DNA from: [Eubacterium] infirmum
GTDB lineage: Bacteria > Bacillota > Clostridia > Peptostreptococcales > Anaerovoracaceae
Assembly: GCA_900450455.1 (NCBI GenBank)
Contig: UGGN01000001.1
Coordinates: 1,178,001 to 1,242,000, forward strand
DNA length: 64,000 nt
Direction of reading: 5' to 3'
How positions within the stretch are numbered: the stretch's first letter is position 1; each line of letters starts with the position of its first letter. The translations under genes and the position numbers were made by a program. The notes beneath the pieces were generated by a model. It saw nothing but the letters and a program-made list of their open reading frames with translations. It made no database searches and was not told the origin of the DNA. Below, in pieces: positions 24,063 through 32,679 of the stretch.

Positions 24063-24857
24063 ATGGGTAGACCTAGGAGATGTAGGAAGATAGGCGTCAT
24101 ACCTGAATATAGGTGTTTTGCGCCGGAAGACGTCAGAAGTGAGGAAACTATAGATGTTACCCTAGATGAATACGAGGCTTTGAGACTAATTGATAGCTGT
24201 GGATACAGTCAGGAAGAAGCTGCGAAGCAAATGGATGTTTCGAGAACGACCGTAACTGCTATCTATGACTCTGTGCGTAAAAAAATCGCAGAATGCTTGG
24301 TATATGGTAAGACTTTGTATATAGTTTCTGACAGTTCTTGCTGTAGTAAGGATGCATGCTTTATTAATGAGGACATCGGTAAGGGAATGGTACTATCTCA
24401 TGAATATTTCAATGAGAAAGGTGAAAATACAATGAGAATTGCAGTAACGTTTGAGGATGGCAAGGTATACGGACATTTTGGACACACCAAGTTTTTTAAA
24501 GTTTATGACACAAATGACGGAAAGGTTCTAGAATCTAAGATTGTAGATACGTCCGGTAGTGGACATGGAGCAATCGCCGGACTTCTAAAGGAATTAGATG
24601 TAGATTCTGTAATTTGTGGTGGAATCGGAGGGGGAGCTCAGATAGCTCTAGCTGACGCAGGAATAAAGCTATACTCAGGTGTAAGCGGTGATTGTGATGA
24701 GGCCGTAAATAAATTTCTTGCAGGTACTCTAGAGTATGGAACATCTGCAAATTGCAACCATCATGGAGAAGAAGGCGGACACAAGTGCGGGGATCACAGC
24801 GGTGAACATAAATGTGGACATCATGGTGATGGGCATAAGTGCGGACATCATAAATAA
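24063..24857 (+). CDS. DUF134 DNA-binding domain fused to a NifX/dinitrogenase-cofactor-type domain with a metal-binding tail
   Basis: 264 residues. Residues 1-88 are a DUF134 helix-turn-helix protein (MGRPRRCRKIGVIPEYRCF, DEYEALRLID, YSQEEAAKQMDVSRTTV). Residues 124-225 match the NifX/NafY domain that binds iron-molybdenum-type cofactors (MRIAVTFEDGKVYGHFGHTK, then CGGIGGGAQIALADAGIKLY). A Cys-rich linker (SSCCSKDAC, 91-99) joins them, and the tail (231-264) contains three HKCGxH units, apparently a metal site. Such proteins occur with Mrp-type ATPases or iron-sulfur chaperones, but none is adjacent here. An internal ATG at 24432 has AAGGTG 8 bases upstream and could yield the NifX part alone. 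Confidence 0.82.
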   Translation: MGRPRRCRKIGVIPEYRCFAPEDVRSEETIDVTLDEYEALRLIDSCGYSQEEAAKQMDVSRTTVTAIYDSVRKKIAECLVYGKTLYIVSDSSCCSKDACFINEDIGKGMVLSHEYFNEKGENTMRIAVTFEDGKVYGHFGHTKFFKVYDTNDGKVLESKIVDTSGSGHGAIAGLLKELDVDSVICGGIGGGAQIALADAGIKLYSGVSGDCDEAVNKFLAGTLEYGTSANCNHHGEEGGHKCGDHSGEHKCGHHGDGHKCGHHK

Positions 24858-24934
24858 ATTCTACCAAATATAGAAATAGCAATTTACGAAACGCACATTA
24901 TAGGAACTTTTGTCTATTTTTTATGGATTGCACC

Positions 24935-24963
24935 ACCCCTGTAGATATTCTACAGGGGTTTTT
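24935..24963 (+). terminator. Intrinsic terminator after the DUF134-NifX gene
   Basis: An 11-bp stem (24935-24945 with 24949-24959, core CCCCTGTAGA/TCTACAGGGG) with a 3-base loop, ending in five T. Confidence 0.85.
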
Positions 24964-24993
24964 GCATACAACATGAGCCTTGTTTAAATTTGC

Positions 24994-25017
24994 TTTTAGC
25001 TTTATTAAAAGCTAAAA
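24994..25017. promoter_or_regulatory. Inverted repeat ahead of lysO
   Basis: Perfect 10-base arms TTTTAGCTTT (24994-25003) and AAAGCTAAAA (25008-25017). It occupies the -35 region of a possible extended -10 promoter (TGG TAAAAT, 25021-25029), so it could be an operator. The space is too small for a lysine riboswitch. Confidence 0.4.
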
Positions 25018-25090
25018 AAATGGTAAAATGTATGGGATATTGTTTGATGAAATTAAGAATGAAAAAGAAAGAACAGCTTAGGAGAATTTA

Positions 25091-26071
25091 ATGCGTGATT
25101 TGATTATCTATGTCATTCTTGCTGCTATAGGATATTTTATCGGTAGCAAGTTCAGACATAAGAAGGAGAAGCTTGCGTGGACGGGTAAGTTTCAGACAGT
25201 AGCTATAGTTTTACTTGTCTTGACAATGGGTTCAAGAATGGGTGCAAATGATGAGGTCATCGAAAATCTTGGAAGTATTGGTGTCTACTCTCTTGTAGTA
25301 ACTGTAGTGATACTTGTTTTTTCGATTATTGCAGTTTTTCTTGCCAGGAAAGTCCTTAGAATTGATAGGTGGGGAATGCTCGTATCAACGGATGTAGATA
25401 ATGATTCCGTAACACAAGAGGAAAACTCTAATGCAGAGGGAGGAAAGATTGATAAGATGACTCTTGTAATCATCGGCTCTGTTATCCTAGGGTTAATCTG
25501 TGGCTTTGCTTTTGTCGATAAGATTTTTGATAGCTATGAGACATTTAATACAATTGCAGGGCATGTGATTCAGATAGGACTTTGCATTTTGCTCTCACTG
25601 GTCGGTCTGGATCTCGGACTTGATGGAACGGTTATTGATAACTTTCGCAAGGTGGGACTTCGCGTTTTGATCTTTCCACTTGCAATTGCAATAGGAAGTC
25701 TTGTAGGTGCATTTATCTGCGGCTTGATACTTCCGCTCTCCGTAAAAGAGATGCTGGCAGTAGGTGCAGGCTTTGGTTGGTACTCACTCGCTCCGGGGAT
25801 AATCCTGGAGGCGGGACTTGCTCAGGCAAGTGCGGTTGCTTTCATGCACAATGTAATGAGAGAAATATTAGGAATCATATTTATTCCACTAGTTGCCAAG
25901 AAGGTCGGTTACGTGGAGACCATAGCACTTCCCGGTGCAGCAGCTATGGATGTATGCCTTCCAATTGTTGAAAAATCAACGAGTGGTAACATCGCGGTTT
26001 ATTCGTTTATATCAGGGCTTGTCCTCTCAGCACTCGTTCCAATATGCGTTCCTTTAATCCTCGCTGCATAG
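25091..26071 (+). CDS. lysO: LysO-family (DUF340) lysine exporter
   Basis: 326 residues, about 8-10 membrane helices. The N-terminus (AAIGYFIGSKFRHKKEKL, then LLVLTMGSRMGANDEVI) and the C-terminal half (LSLVGLDLGLDG, AGFGWYSLAPGII, HNVMREILGII, PGAAAMDVCLPIVEK) are characteristic of LysO/YbjE, which exports lysine and its toxic analogues in E. coli. AGGAGAATTT precedes the ATG. Monocistronic, with only a weak hairpin (AGCC/GGCT near 26092-26102) and a T-rich tract downstream. Substrate is inferred from the family. Confidence 0.85.
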   Translation: MRDLIIYVILAAIGYFIGSKFRHKKEKLAWTGKFQTVAIVLLVLTMGSRMGANDEVIENLGSIGVYSLVVTVVILVFSIIAVFLARKVLRIDRWGMLVSTDVDNDSVTQEENSNAEGGKIDKMTLVIIGSVILGLICGFAFVDKIFDSYETFNTIAGHVIQIGLCILLSLVGLDLGLDGTVIDNFRKVGLRVLIFPLAIAIGSLVGAFICGLILPLSVKEMLAVGAGFGWYSLAPGIILEAGLAQASAVAFMHNVMREILGIIFIPLVAKKVGYVETIALPGAAAMDVCLPIVEKSTSGNIAVYSFISGLVLSALVPICVPLILAA

Positions 26072-26105
26072 AGGAATACAGGGAGCCGTAAATAGGCTGT
26101 TTTGT

Positions 26106-26134
26106 TTGACGCAAAATGGCAATTGCAATATAAT
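26106..26134 (+). promoter_or_regulatory. sigma-A-type promoter of the surface polysaccharide operon
   Basis: TTGACG (26106-26111), a 17-base spacer and a perfect TATAAT (26129-26134), leaving an untranslated leader of about 98 bases. It is the only strong promoter seen before the nine-kilobase cluster. Confidence 0.75.
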
Positions 26135-26238
26135 TTAATAGATATGTGCGATGTCAAGATACACTCGTATATAGATGGAAATGAACGGTGGAATTGATTC
26201 TATCAGCATTTTCAAATTCAAGGTGACAAAGGAAAATC

Positions 26239-27756
26239 ATGCGTATAGAAAAGTCGACCAAAAATATCAAGATAGCATGGATTTTACAATTGGTACACAT
26301 CTTGTGCCAGTTTTTTTCACGTACAGCGATTATTTACATACTATCAAATGAATATGTTGGACTTTCAGGACTCTTCAGCAATGTGCTTATGATTCTTTCG
26401 CTTGCCGAGCTAGGTATAGGCGAAGCTATTGTTTTCAGCCTATATTCACCGATTGCCAAAAATGAAATAAGCAAGATTAAGTCAATAATGAGGTTCTACA
26501 AAAGGATTTACATAGGAGTAGGAGGATTTGTCCTATTCGCCGGCCTTTTGATGACACCTTTTATTGATTTTTTTATAAAGGAAAAACCGGATATTCCAAA
26601 TCTGCATTTAATCTACGTTTTATACGTTGTAAACACTGCAGTTTCGTATTTCTTCTCCTATAAGTCAGCCTATGTTTCGGCAAGGCAGAATAGCTACATA
26701 GTTGCCTTAAACAATGGTATCTGCGAGATTCTTATGGTGATGGCTCAGATTCTTATCCTGGTTTTGACCGGAAACTATATCGGGTTTATGATAGTCGGCA
26801 TCATATTCGTCCTTATACAGAATATATCAATCACATATATAGCGGATAATCGTTATCCGTATCTGAAAGAAAAAGATGTAATAGCTCTTCCAAGAGAGAT
26901 TTTTTCGGAGATAAAGAAGAATACTTTAGCTATGGTCTTTCACAAGATTGGAACGATTATAGTATTTGCAACGGATTACCTTATAATATCAAAATTCATA
27001 GGACTTGTAATATCAGGAATCTATGCAAACTACACTATGATAGTAAATGCGGTAACAGTGTTTATCAGCAAGTTCTTTACTGCGATTTCAGCTAGTGTAG
27101 GAAACCTGGCCGTACTTGAAGATGTGGAGACACAAGAGAAGGCACTAAAAAGGGTATTTTTTATAAACTTCTGGTTATATAGTTTTGCTTGTTGTTGCCT
27201 TTTTAACTTACTAAATCCGTTTATAAACGATATCTGGGTAAAGAAGGATACAATATTTGGGACTTGGATAGTGCTTCTCATAGTTTTGAAGACATACTTT
27301 ACGGGAATGCGTAGCAGCGCTCAGACATTCAAAAATGCAAAAGGTCTTTACTGGTATAACAAATACATGCCTATATACGAGTCACTTATCAACCTTGGAG
27401 TTTCTCTTGTACTTGTTAAACCGTTTGGTGTTTCGGGTGTTTTAATTGGAACCATAGTAAGTACAGTGACAACTTGTGCATGGATAGAGCCTTATGTGCT
27501 ATACAAATATGGATTTCAGAAAAGTGTGGTTCCGTATTACACAAACTATCTGAAGTTAAGTCTGGTATTTTTTGTACTTCTTGGAGTATGCTACGGAGCG
27601 GTGAGCTTTGTGCCGGGGCACAGCCTGACAGCTTTTTTTATAAAGTTTGTTATAAGCGCTGTACTTCCTAATATTTTGTTATATCTTGTGTTCAGAAGAA
27701 GCGATGAATTTGCATTCCTCAAGAGAACTATCAAAGAGAGGTTTTTACACAAATGA
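26239..27756 (+). CDS. Wzx-type polysaccharide flippase (MOP superfamily)
   Basis: 505 residues with about 12-14 predicted membrane helices spread evenly from residue 12 to 495. The N-terminus (IYILSNEYVGLSGLFSNVL, LAELGIGEAIVFSLYSPIA) is characteristic of lipopolysaccharide/teichoic flippases that carry lipid-linked repeat units across the membrane. Moderate similarity to TacF-like exporters is likely, given the polyol-phosphate genes downstream. The stop overlaps the next start by 4 bases. No strong ribosome site is visible; AAGGAAAATC precedes the ATG. Confidence 0.88.
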   Translation: MRIEKSTKNIKIAWILQLVHILCQFFSRTAIIYILSNEYVGLSGLFSNVLMILSLAELGIGEAIVFSLYSPIAKNEISKIKSIMRFYKRIYIGVGGFVLFAGLLMTPFIDFFIKEKPDIPNLHLIYVLYVVNTAVSYFFSYKSAYVSARQNSYIVALNNGICEILMVMAQILILVLTGNYIGFMIVGIIFVLIQNISITYIADNRYPYLKEKDVIALPREIFSEIKKNTLAMVFHKIGTIIVFATDYLIISKFIGLVISGIYANYTMIVNAVTVFISKFFTAISASVGNLAVLEDVETQEKALKRVFFINFWLYSFACCCLFNLLNPFINDIWVKKDTIFGTWIVLLIVLKTYFTGMRSSAQTFKNAKGLYWYNKYMPIYESLINLGVSLVLVKPFGVSGVLIGTIVSTVTTCAWIEPYVLYKYGFQKSVVPYYTNYLKLSLVFFVLLGVCYGAVSFVPGHSLTAFFIKFVISAVLPNILLYLVFRRSDEFAFLKRTIKERFLHK

Positions 27757-28913
27757 GCATGCGAAAGATTAGAAAAGCCTTGGCGCTTATATATTTTTAC
27801 ATATATAGTCGCATAGCTCCTGCATTTTTAAGGTTGGATGATAAAGCTGTGGTTTTTCTGACGGATGCACACGAAAAGCTCGACGGAAACCTAAAGGCTA
27901 TCAGTGACTATATTGATGAAGAATATGCGGATCTAAAGATTAAGAGTTTTTGTAGAGGGGATAGGCGAAGGGCCATTAGCTTTTCTGAGTTTAAAGCTGT
28001 TTGCAGGGCTATGAGCAGCTGTAAATATATAATTCTAGACGATTTCTACGGTCTGACAAGTTCGATGAAGCTTAGAAATGGTCAAAAGTTAGTTCAGCTT
28101 TGGCACGGAAGCGGAGCGTTTAAGAAGTTCGGGTACAGCAGGCTAGATGGAGACATGAGCCCAAGAGCGGTACACAGCGGATACCGTAAATATACAGGAG
28201 CGCTGGCAAGCTCTGAGGGCGTGCGCAAATGCTTTGCAGAGGCATTTGATATATCAGTTGATAAGGTTAGAGCGCTCGGAAGTCCCAGAAGCGACATACT
28301 CTTTGATAAAGATTTTATGATTTTATCTAAATCAAAATTAATAAGTGCGTTTCCTGAACTATCGGGAAAGAAGATAATTCTATTTGCACCTACATATAGG
28401 GGAGAGCGCGTCGAAGCAGCAAATTATGATTTTAATAAGCTTGAGCCGGAGCAGTTTATAAAAGAAATCGAGGAAGAATATAGAGTTCTTGTAAGATGGC
28501 ATCCTGCTTTGCTTGCAAATGTAAAGTCGGGAAGGGTTAATTTTAAGCTTCCTGAGGGCATGATAGACGTATCTGACTATCCTGATTTAAACGAGTTAAT
28601 AGCAGCTTCCGATATTTTGATAACAGATTATTCGTCGATAATCTTTGACTGGTATATAACGGGAAGACCGGTAGTTTTCTTCATGTATGACCTTGAGAAA
28701 TACGAGGGTGGAAGAGGTCTATACTTTGACCTGGATGAGTATCTCTACGGAAGACTTGCAAGGAATAAGGATGAGCTTGTTTCAGCAGTGCGTGAAAGCA
28801 ATCTGTGCGTAGAGAAGAGGGCTGCATTTGGAGAGAAATTTATGTCGGCTTGTGACGGACATTCTAGAGAAAAGGTAAGCAAGTGGATTTTTGACGATGA
28901 TGAGAGGAAATAA
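27753..28913 (+). CDS. CDP-glycerol glycerophosphotransferase family protein (TagB/TagF-like)
   Basis: 386 residues. The catalytic region contains LVQLWHGSGAFKKFGYS, LGSPRSDILF, KIILFAPTYRG, RWHPAL and DILITDYSSIIFDW, the diagnostic motifs of enzymes that add glycerol- or ribitol-phosphate units to teichoic-type polymers at the inner face of the membrane. The N-terminus carries a hydrophobic stretch (ALALIYFYIYSRIAPAFL) suited to membrane attachment. Start overlaps the flippase stop (ATGA); a second ATG lies two codons later. A second family member closes the cluster. Confidence 0.88.
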   Translation: MSMRKIRKALALIYFYIYSRIAPAFLRLDDKAVVFLTDAHEKLDGNLKAISDYIDEEYADLKIKSFCRGDRRRAISFSEFKAVCRAMSSCKYIILDDFYGLTSSMKLRNGQKLVQLWHGSGAFKKFGYSRLDGDMSPRAVHSGYRKYTGALASSEGVRKCFAEAFDISVDKVRALGSPRSDILFDKDFMILSKSKLISAFPELSGKKIILFAPTYRGERVEAANYDFNKLEPEQFIKEIEEEYRVLVRWHPALLANVKSGRVNFKLPEGMIDVSDYPDLNELIAASDILITDYSSIIFDWYITGRPVVFFMYDLEKYEGGRGLYFDLDEYLYGRLARNKDELVSAVRESNLCVEKRAAFGEKFMSACDGHSREKVSKWIFDDDERK

Positions 28914-28914
28914 G

Positions 28915-30252
28915 ATGGAAAATGTAAAGCTTACATCACCATGTAAAGATAAGAGATTTATTAGCCTTGGAGTTAGTGCGCTTGTCACTGTATACTCACT
29001 GCTTTTCATTCTGTTTAACACGCTTCCTGCAAAACCATTTAATAGCTTGTTTGAACGTCTTGAGGTTGTAGTAGGAGGACTTCTTCTAATCGCAGCAGTA
29101 GCTAAATTTATAACTTGCAAGGAAGAGAGAGTATATCTTAAGCCAAGACCATTTATTCTCATTGCTGTTTATCTAGCTTCAAGGCTTATTGGCTGGTGGA
29201 GTGTGGGCTTTGATTATAGCACCATAAGGACGATTTTCTTTGAGGCGGTGTATCTAATTGCCATCAACGAGATGATTATATCAAAGAGTTTTATAAGACA
29301 CAGACTTGTGCCTATGATAATTTTGATAAACCTAGTCCTAAACATACTTGAAGCAATTTGCCACCTGGCTTCTGAACTATCACCGGGAGGTGGATTTTCC
29401 AGTTTTCTGATGAGGCATAGCTATTACGATGGAGTGATAAATTTTACCTATCTGTACACAAACCCGAACACTATGGGGATTATGACGTCACTTTCATTGG
29501 TTTTACTTTTGATAATTGTGTCTAAGCCTTTGTCTAGGTGGAAGCTTACTCTGATAAGTATTTACAGCATATTTTCATTTACCGTTTTATTTGAATCCGG
29601 GTGCAGGAGCGCTCAACTTGCTCTAATTGTGATAATTCTTTCATATAACATAGTAAGGTCGATAAAACCGATAACCGGAAAGAGGTTGACTTTGATTGTT
29701 CTTGTAGCATCGATGCTTTCGACCTTCGCAGTATATGGATTTATGTATTCTCATCAAAATACAGGCGTTGCCTTTGAGTGGGAAAACAGCTATGGAAGTA
29801 TTGAATACAAATTAAACAGAGCTAGCAGTGCAAGATATAATATATGGAAGACAGCCATGTTCGCACATATGGACAAAAAAGCGTTCGGAACGGGAAGTCT
29901 AAAGAATGAGATGGCGAGTAGAAATGCGTATATCAAAGGTTTCTGGGAGCAAAGATACCAGGGAAGTTATAAATTTAGGCCAACTATCTTAGGGCCGCAT
30001 AGCGGATACTTTGCTATGATATATACGACAGGATTTGTGGGCTTCTTCATATATATATCACTTTTGTTTTATATGATATGTAAGGCGGATCTTACGAGAA
30101 GGGGAAATTGGTATCTAGCGGTAATTTTCACCTTGGTCGTTAGCCATTTAGAAAGCGTATTTATAGTCAGCAGATTCTTCCTATGTCTTGTGATGATGAT
30201 GGTTTTGTCAGCTCATGACGATGATGTGGATGAAGAGGAAATCAATATATGA
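28915..30252 (+). CDS. Wzy-like O-antigen polymerase/ligase family protein
   Basis: 445 residues with about 10-12 membrane helices and one large extracytoplasmic loop (about residues 280-370), the usual Wzy/WaaL topology. YTNPNTMGIMTSLSLVL, FESGCRSAQLALIV and, in the loop, GTGSLKNEM and GPHSGYFAMIYTTGFVG are family-like. It would polymerise the lipid-linked unit outside the membrane. ATG 28915 has GAGAGGA 9 bases upstream; upstream in-frame starts overlap the previous gene. The acidic C-terminal tail is followed by a 4-base overlap with the next gene. Confidence 0.8.
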   Translation: MENVKLTSPCKDKRFISLGVSALVTVYSLLFILFNTLPAKPFNSLFERLEVVVGGLLLIAAVAKFITCKEERVYLKPRPFILIAVYLASRLIGWWSVGFDYSTIRTIFFEAVYLIAINEMIISKSFIRHRLVPMIILINLVLNILEAICHLASELSPGGGFSSFLMRHSYYDGVINFTYLYTNPNTMGIMTSLSLVLLLIIVSKPLSRWKLTLISIYSIFSFTVLFESGCRSAQLALIVIILSYNIVRSIKPITGKRLTLIVLVASMLSTFAVYGFMYSHQNTGVAFEWENSYGSIEYKLNRASSARYNIWKTAMFAHMDKKAFGTGSLKNEMASRNAYIKGFWEQRYQGSYKFRPTILGPHSGYFAMIYTTGFVGFFIYISLLFYMICKADLTRRGNWYLAVIFTLVVSHLESVFIVSRFFLCLVMMMVLSAHDDDVDEEEINI

Positions 30253-30818
30253 AATTATTCACGATAGATGAGATTGTATCCTCGATTCTCGAAGAAACAG
30301 AGGGGCTTGATGAGGAAATAACTGACGGAATGATTCTTAGCAACAAAGAAATTTCTCCATCTGAGATAGAAAAACTAAAATCCAAACTTAAAATAGAGTA
30401 TTTGGACCCTGTATTTACAGAGGATATTTTAAGCTATAACTGGGGCAATTTAGGTTTCCTCAGCTATCAGTTTGGATATGGAGATGAAATTAGCCTTAAT
30501 TGGCTAATAAATCGTAATCTGGAATACGAGGAATATCCGGTATTACACAAAAATGATTTAATAATAATTGCAAATGGAGATCCATATACAATTTTATTAG
30601 AATGTAGATCCGGAAAAATATACGCATTTACAAGTGATATGAGCTACGATGACATAATACCTATTGCATCGGATTTCAGAAAATTTGTAAGAGCGATGGG
30701 CACAGCTCAATATGCTGTATGGAAAAACGCAGAAAAAGAGTTTGTGGAATTGATGAGTAAGGAGCTCACTGGTAGAAGCCTTGAGTTTTGGAAAGAGCTG
30801 GTATCAGAATTCATCTGA
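30249..30818 (+). CDS. SUKH/SMI1-KNR4-like protein, uncertain
   Basis: 189 residues, acidic and soluble, starting in a 4-base overlap with the polymerase gene. ISPSEIEKLKSKLKIEYLDP resembles the helix that opens SUKH domains, and LIIIANGDPYTILLECRSG resembles their central strands (the IGD.GGGD..FYD.KTGKVY type). SUKH proteins are often immunity proteins against contact-dependent toxins, but some serve cell-wall assembly, as Smi1/Knr4 does in yeast. No toxin gene is adjacent. It is clearly co-transcribed with the polysaccharide genes. Alternative: an uncharacterised cluster-specific protein. Confidence 0.6.
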   Translation: MKLFTIDEIVSSILEETEGLDEEITDGMILSNKEISPSEIEKLKSKLKIEYLDPVFTEDILSYNWGNLGFLSYQFGYGDEISLNWLINRNLEYEEYPVLHKNDLIIIANGDPYTILLECRSGKIYAFTSDMSYDDIIPIASDFRKFVRAMGTAQYAVWKNAEKEFVELMSKELTGRSLEFWKELVSEFI

Positions 30819-30881
30819 TAGAAATTCAGGATACGCAGCATCTGAATGATTATAACCAAAATTATAAAGAAAGGAATAAGT

Positions 30882-30903
30882 GATAATTAGCTTGCTAATT
30901 GTC
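30882..30903. promoter_or_regulatory. Palindrome directly before the tarI ribosome-binding site
   Basis: Ten-base arms GATAATTAGC (30882-30891) and GCTAATTGTC (30894-30903), one mismatch as DNA (G-U as RNA), two-base centre. It sits in the 98-base gap preceding tarI and ends four bases before AGGAG. Confidence 0.4.
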
Positions 30904-30916
30904 ATACAGGAGTGAA

Positions 30917-31642
30917 ATGGAATCTATGAATGTTTATGGAGTAATTTTAGCTGGTGGTGTAGGAAGCCGCATGGGCGATGCCAAGCTACCTAAGCAGTAT
31001 ATGAACATAGGCGGAAAGCCGATTATTATTCACACAATAGAAAAGTTTTGCCTATATGACAGCTTTGATGAAATCGTGATAGCCTGCCCTAAGCAGTGGC
31101 TTGAGCACACTAAGGATCTCATAGCTAAGTACATAGACGATAGCGAAAAGATTACGGTGATTGAGGGTGGCAAGGTTAGAAATGAAACCATCGTAAACTC
31201 AATTAACTTTATAAACAAAAAATATGGAATTGATGATAACACGATCGTAGTAACTCACGATGCAGTTAGACCTTTTGTAACATATAGAATGATTAGGGAT
31301 AACATAGATATGGCAAAGCGCTTTGGTGCTTGCGATACTGTGATTCCGGCTACGGATACAATAGTTGTCAGTGAGAATGGAGAAGTGATTAGCGAGATTC
31401 CCAATAGAAGAAAGGTGTATCAAGGACAGACACCGCAAAGTTTTAAGGCTAAGAGTTTCATGGAGCTATACGAGGGTCTTGACGAGGACACAAAGAAAAT
31501 CCTCACCGATGCTGCCAAGGTATTCTTATTAAACGGTGAAGAGGTGCACCTGGTAAAGGGTGAAAACTACAACATTAAGATAACATATCCATACGATATT
31601 GCAGTTGCAGAGGCTCTATTAAAGGGAGAAGTGGAATGCTAA
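30917..31642 (+). CDS. tarI: Ribitol-5-phosphate cytidylyltransferase (IspD/TarI family)
   Basis: 241 residues. Makes CDP-ribitol from CTP and ribitol 5-phosphate. VILAGGVGSRMGDAKLPKQY is the CTP-binding motif and the LPKQ variant is typical of TarI; VVTHDAVRPFVTYRMI and YQGQTPQSFKAK are shared with IspD. The adjacent tarJ with a 7-base overlap supports TarI. No separate ispD is visible although MEP-pathway genes (dxr, ispG) occur at 39.5-42.7 kb, so dual use cannot be excluded. The ATG at 30917 is only 4 bases after AGGAG; ATG 30926 is an alternative. Confidence 0.85.
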   Translation: MESMNVYGVILAGGVGSRMGDAKLPKQYMNIGGKPIIIHTIEKFCLYDSFDEIVIACPKQWLEHTKDLIAKYIDDSEKITVIEGGKVRNETIVNSINFINKKYGIDDNTIVVTHDAVRPFVTYRMIRDNIDMAKRFGACDTVIPATDTIVVSENGEVISEIPNRRKVYQGQTPQSFKAKSFMELYEGLDEDTKKILTDAAKVFLLNGEEVHLVKGENYNIKITYPYDIAVAEALLKGEVEC

Positions 31643-32661
31643 ATACGGTTTATCGATTGACAGGGCCGCGCAAAATTGAGGTTCAGTTCAGCGATATAAA
31701 TCTTGCGGATAACAAAATAATTGTAAGACCTGAAGCCCTGAGCATATGCCATGCAGATCAAAGGTATTATCAGGGCCTTAGACCTTCTGAGATAATGGAG
31801 AAGAAACTCCCTATGGCTCTTGTGCACGAGTCGTGTGGAAGAGTCGTTTTCTCAAAGTCCAAAAATGTCCCAAAGGGAAGCAGGGTAGTGATGATTCCAA
31901 ACACTCCTGTTGAAAGGGATGAATTCATAGAAGAAAATTACCTTAGAAGTAGCAAGTTCAGGGCAAGCGGAAGCGATGGTTTCATGCAGGATCTTATTGC
32001 TCTTGATGAGGATAGGGTCGTGGTTGCACCGGAGGACATCAATCTTGACGTGCTTGCGTTTACTGAGTTCGTGAGCATATCATATCATACGATAAAGAGA
32101 TTTGAGAGATTCAGTCATGGAAGAAAAAATGCACTAGGTGTATGGGGAGATGGAAATCTCGCATATTGTACAGCTTTACTTCTAAGATATACATACCCGA
32201 ATTCTAAGATATATGTGTTTGGAACTCATGACGGCAAGCTTTCAAGATTTGGCTTCGCTGATGAGACTTACAAAATTCGCCACATCCATGAAACACTTAA
32301 GCTTGACCACGCTTTCGAGTGCGTCGGCGGTGAAAATTCAGGTGATGCGATAAATCAGATCATTGACTATATAAACCCTGAAGGCGCAATCGCTTTGATG
32401 GGTGTGAGCGAGAGAAATGTGCCTATAAATACCAGAATGGTGCTTGAGAAAGGACTTCGCATATTCGGTAACAGCAGGAGTGGAAGAGATGACTTCTTAG
32501 GGGTTCTTGATATGTACACAAAATATCCGGAGATTCCGCGATATCTGGATACGCTCATAGGTAATGTAGTTGAGATTTCAAATCTCGATGATATGGCAGA
32601 GGCCTTTGATGTAGATGCAAAAAGCAGATGCGGTAAGACTATAATGCATTGGAACATTTAA
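31636..32661 (+). CDS. tarJ: Ribulose-5-phosphate reductase (TarJ, zinc alcohol dehydrogenase family)
   Basis: 341 residues. Reduces ribulose 5-phosphate to ribitol 5-phosphate with NADPH, supplying TarI. VRPEALSICHADQRYYQG, LVHESCGRVV and LGVWGDGNLAYCTALLLRY are the zinc-site and Rossmann segments of the TarJ branch of medium-chain dehydrogenases. Overlaps tarI by 7 bases, as in other TarIJ pairs, which strongly supports ribitol phosphate as a component of the exported polymer. Confidence 0.88.
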   Translation: MLNTVYRLTGPRKIEVQFSDINLADNKIIVRPEALSICHADQRYYQGLRPSEIMEKKLPMALVHESCGRVVFSKSKNVPKGSRVVMIPNTPVERDEFIEENYLRSSKFRASGSDGFMQDLIALDEDRVVVAPEDINLDVLAFTEFVSISYHTIKRFERFSHGRKNALGVWGDGNLAYCTALLLRYTYPNSKIYVFGTHDGKLSRFGFADETYKIRHIHETLKLDHAFECVGGENSGDAINQIIDYINPEGAIALMGVSERNVPINTRMVLEKGLRIFGNSRSGRDDFLGVLDMYTKYPEIPRYLDTLIGNVVEISNLDDMAEAFDVDAKSRCGKTIMHWNI

Positions 32662-32679
32662 TTTTGATAGGAGTTAGAT

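Noticed and set aside
24964..25090. Possible lysine riboswitch ahead of lysO
   Set aside because: Only about 125 bases remain after the upstream terminator, and the L-box architecture (about 180 bases) is not visible.
26085..26110. Short AGCC/GGCT hairpin after lysO as terminator
   Set aside because: Only a 4-5 bp stem; the T-rich tract is partly the promoter of the next operon. Too weak to list.
28782..29162. Antisense open frame of 126 codons at the TagB-like/polymerase boundary
   Set aside because: No ribosome site or family motif; the opposite strand carries two well-supported genes.
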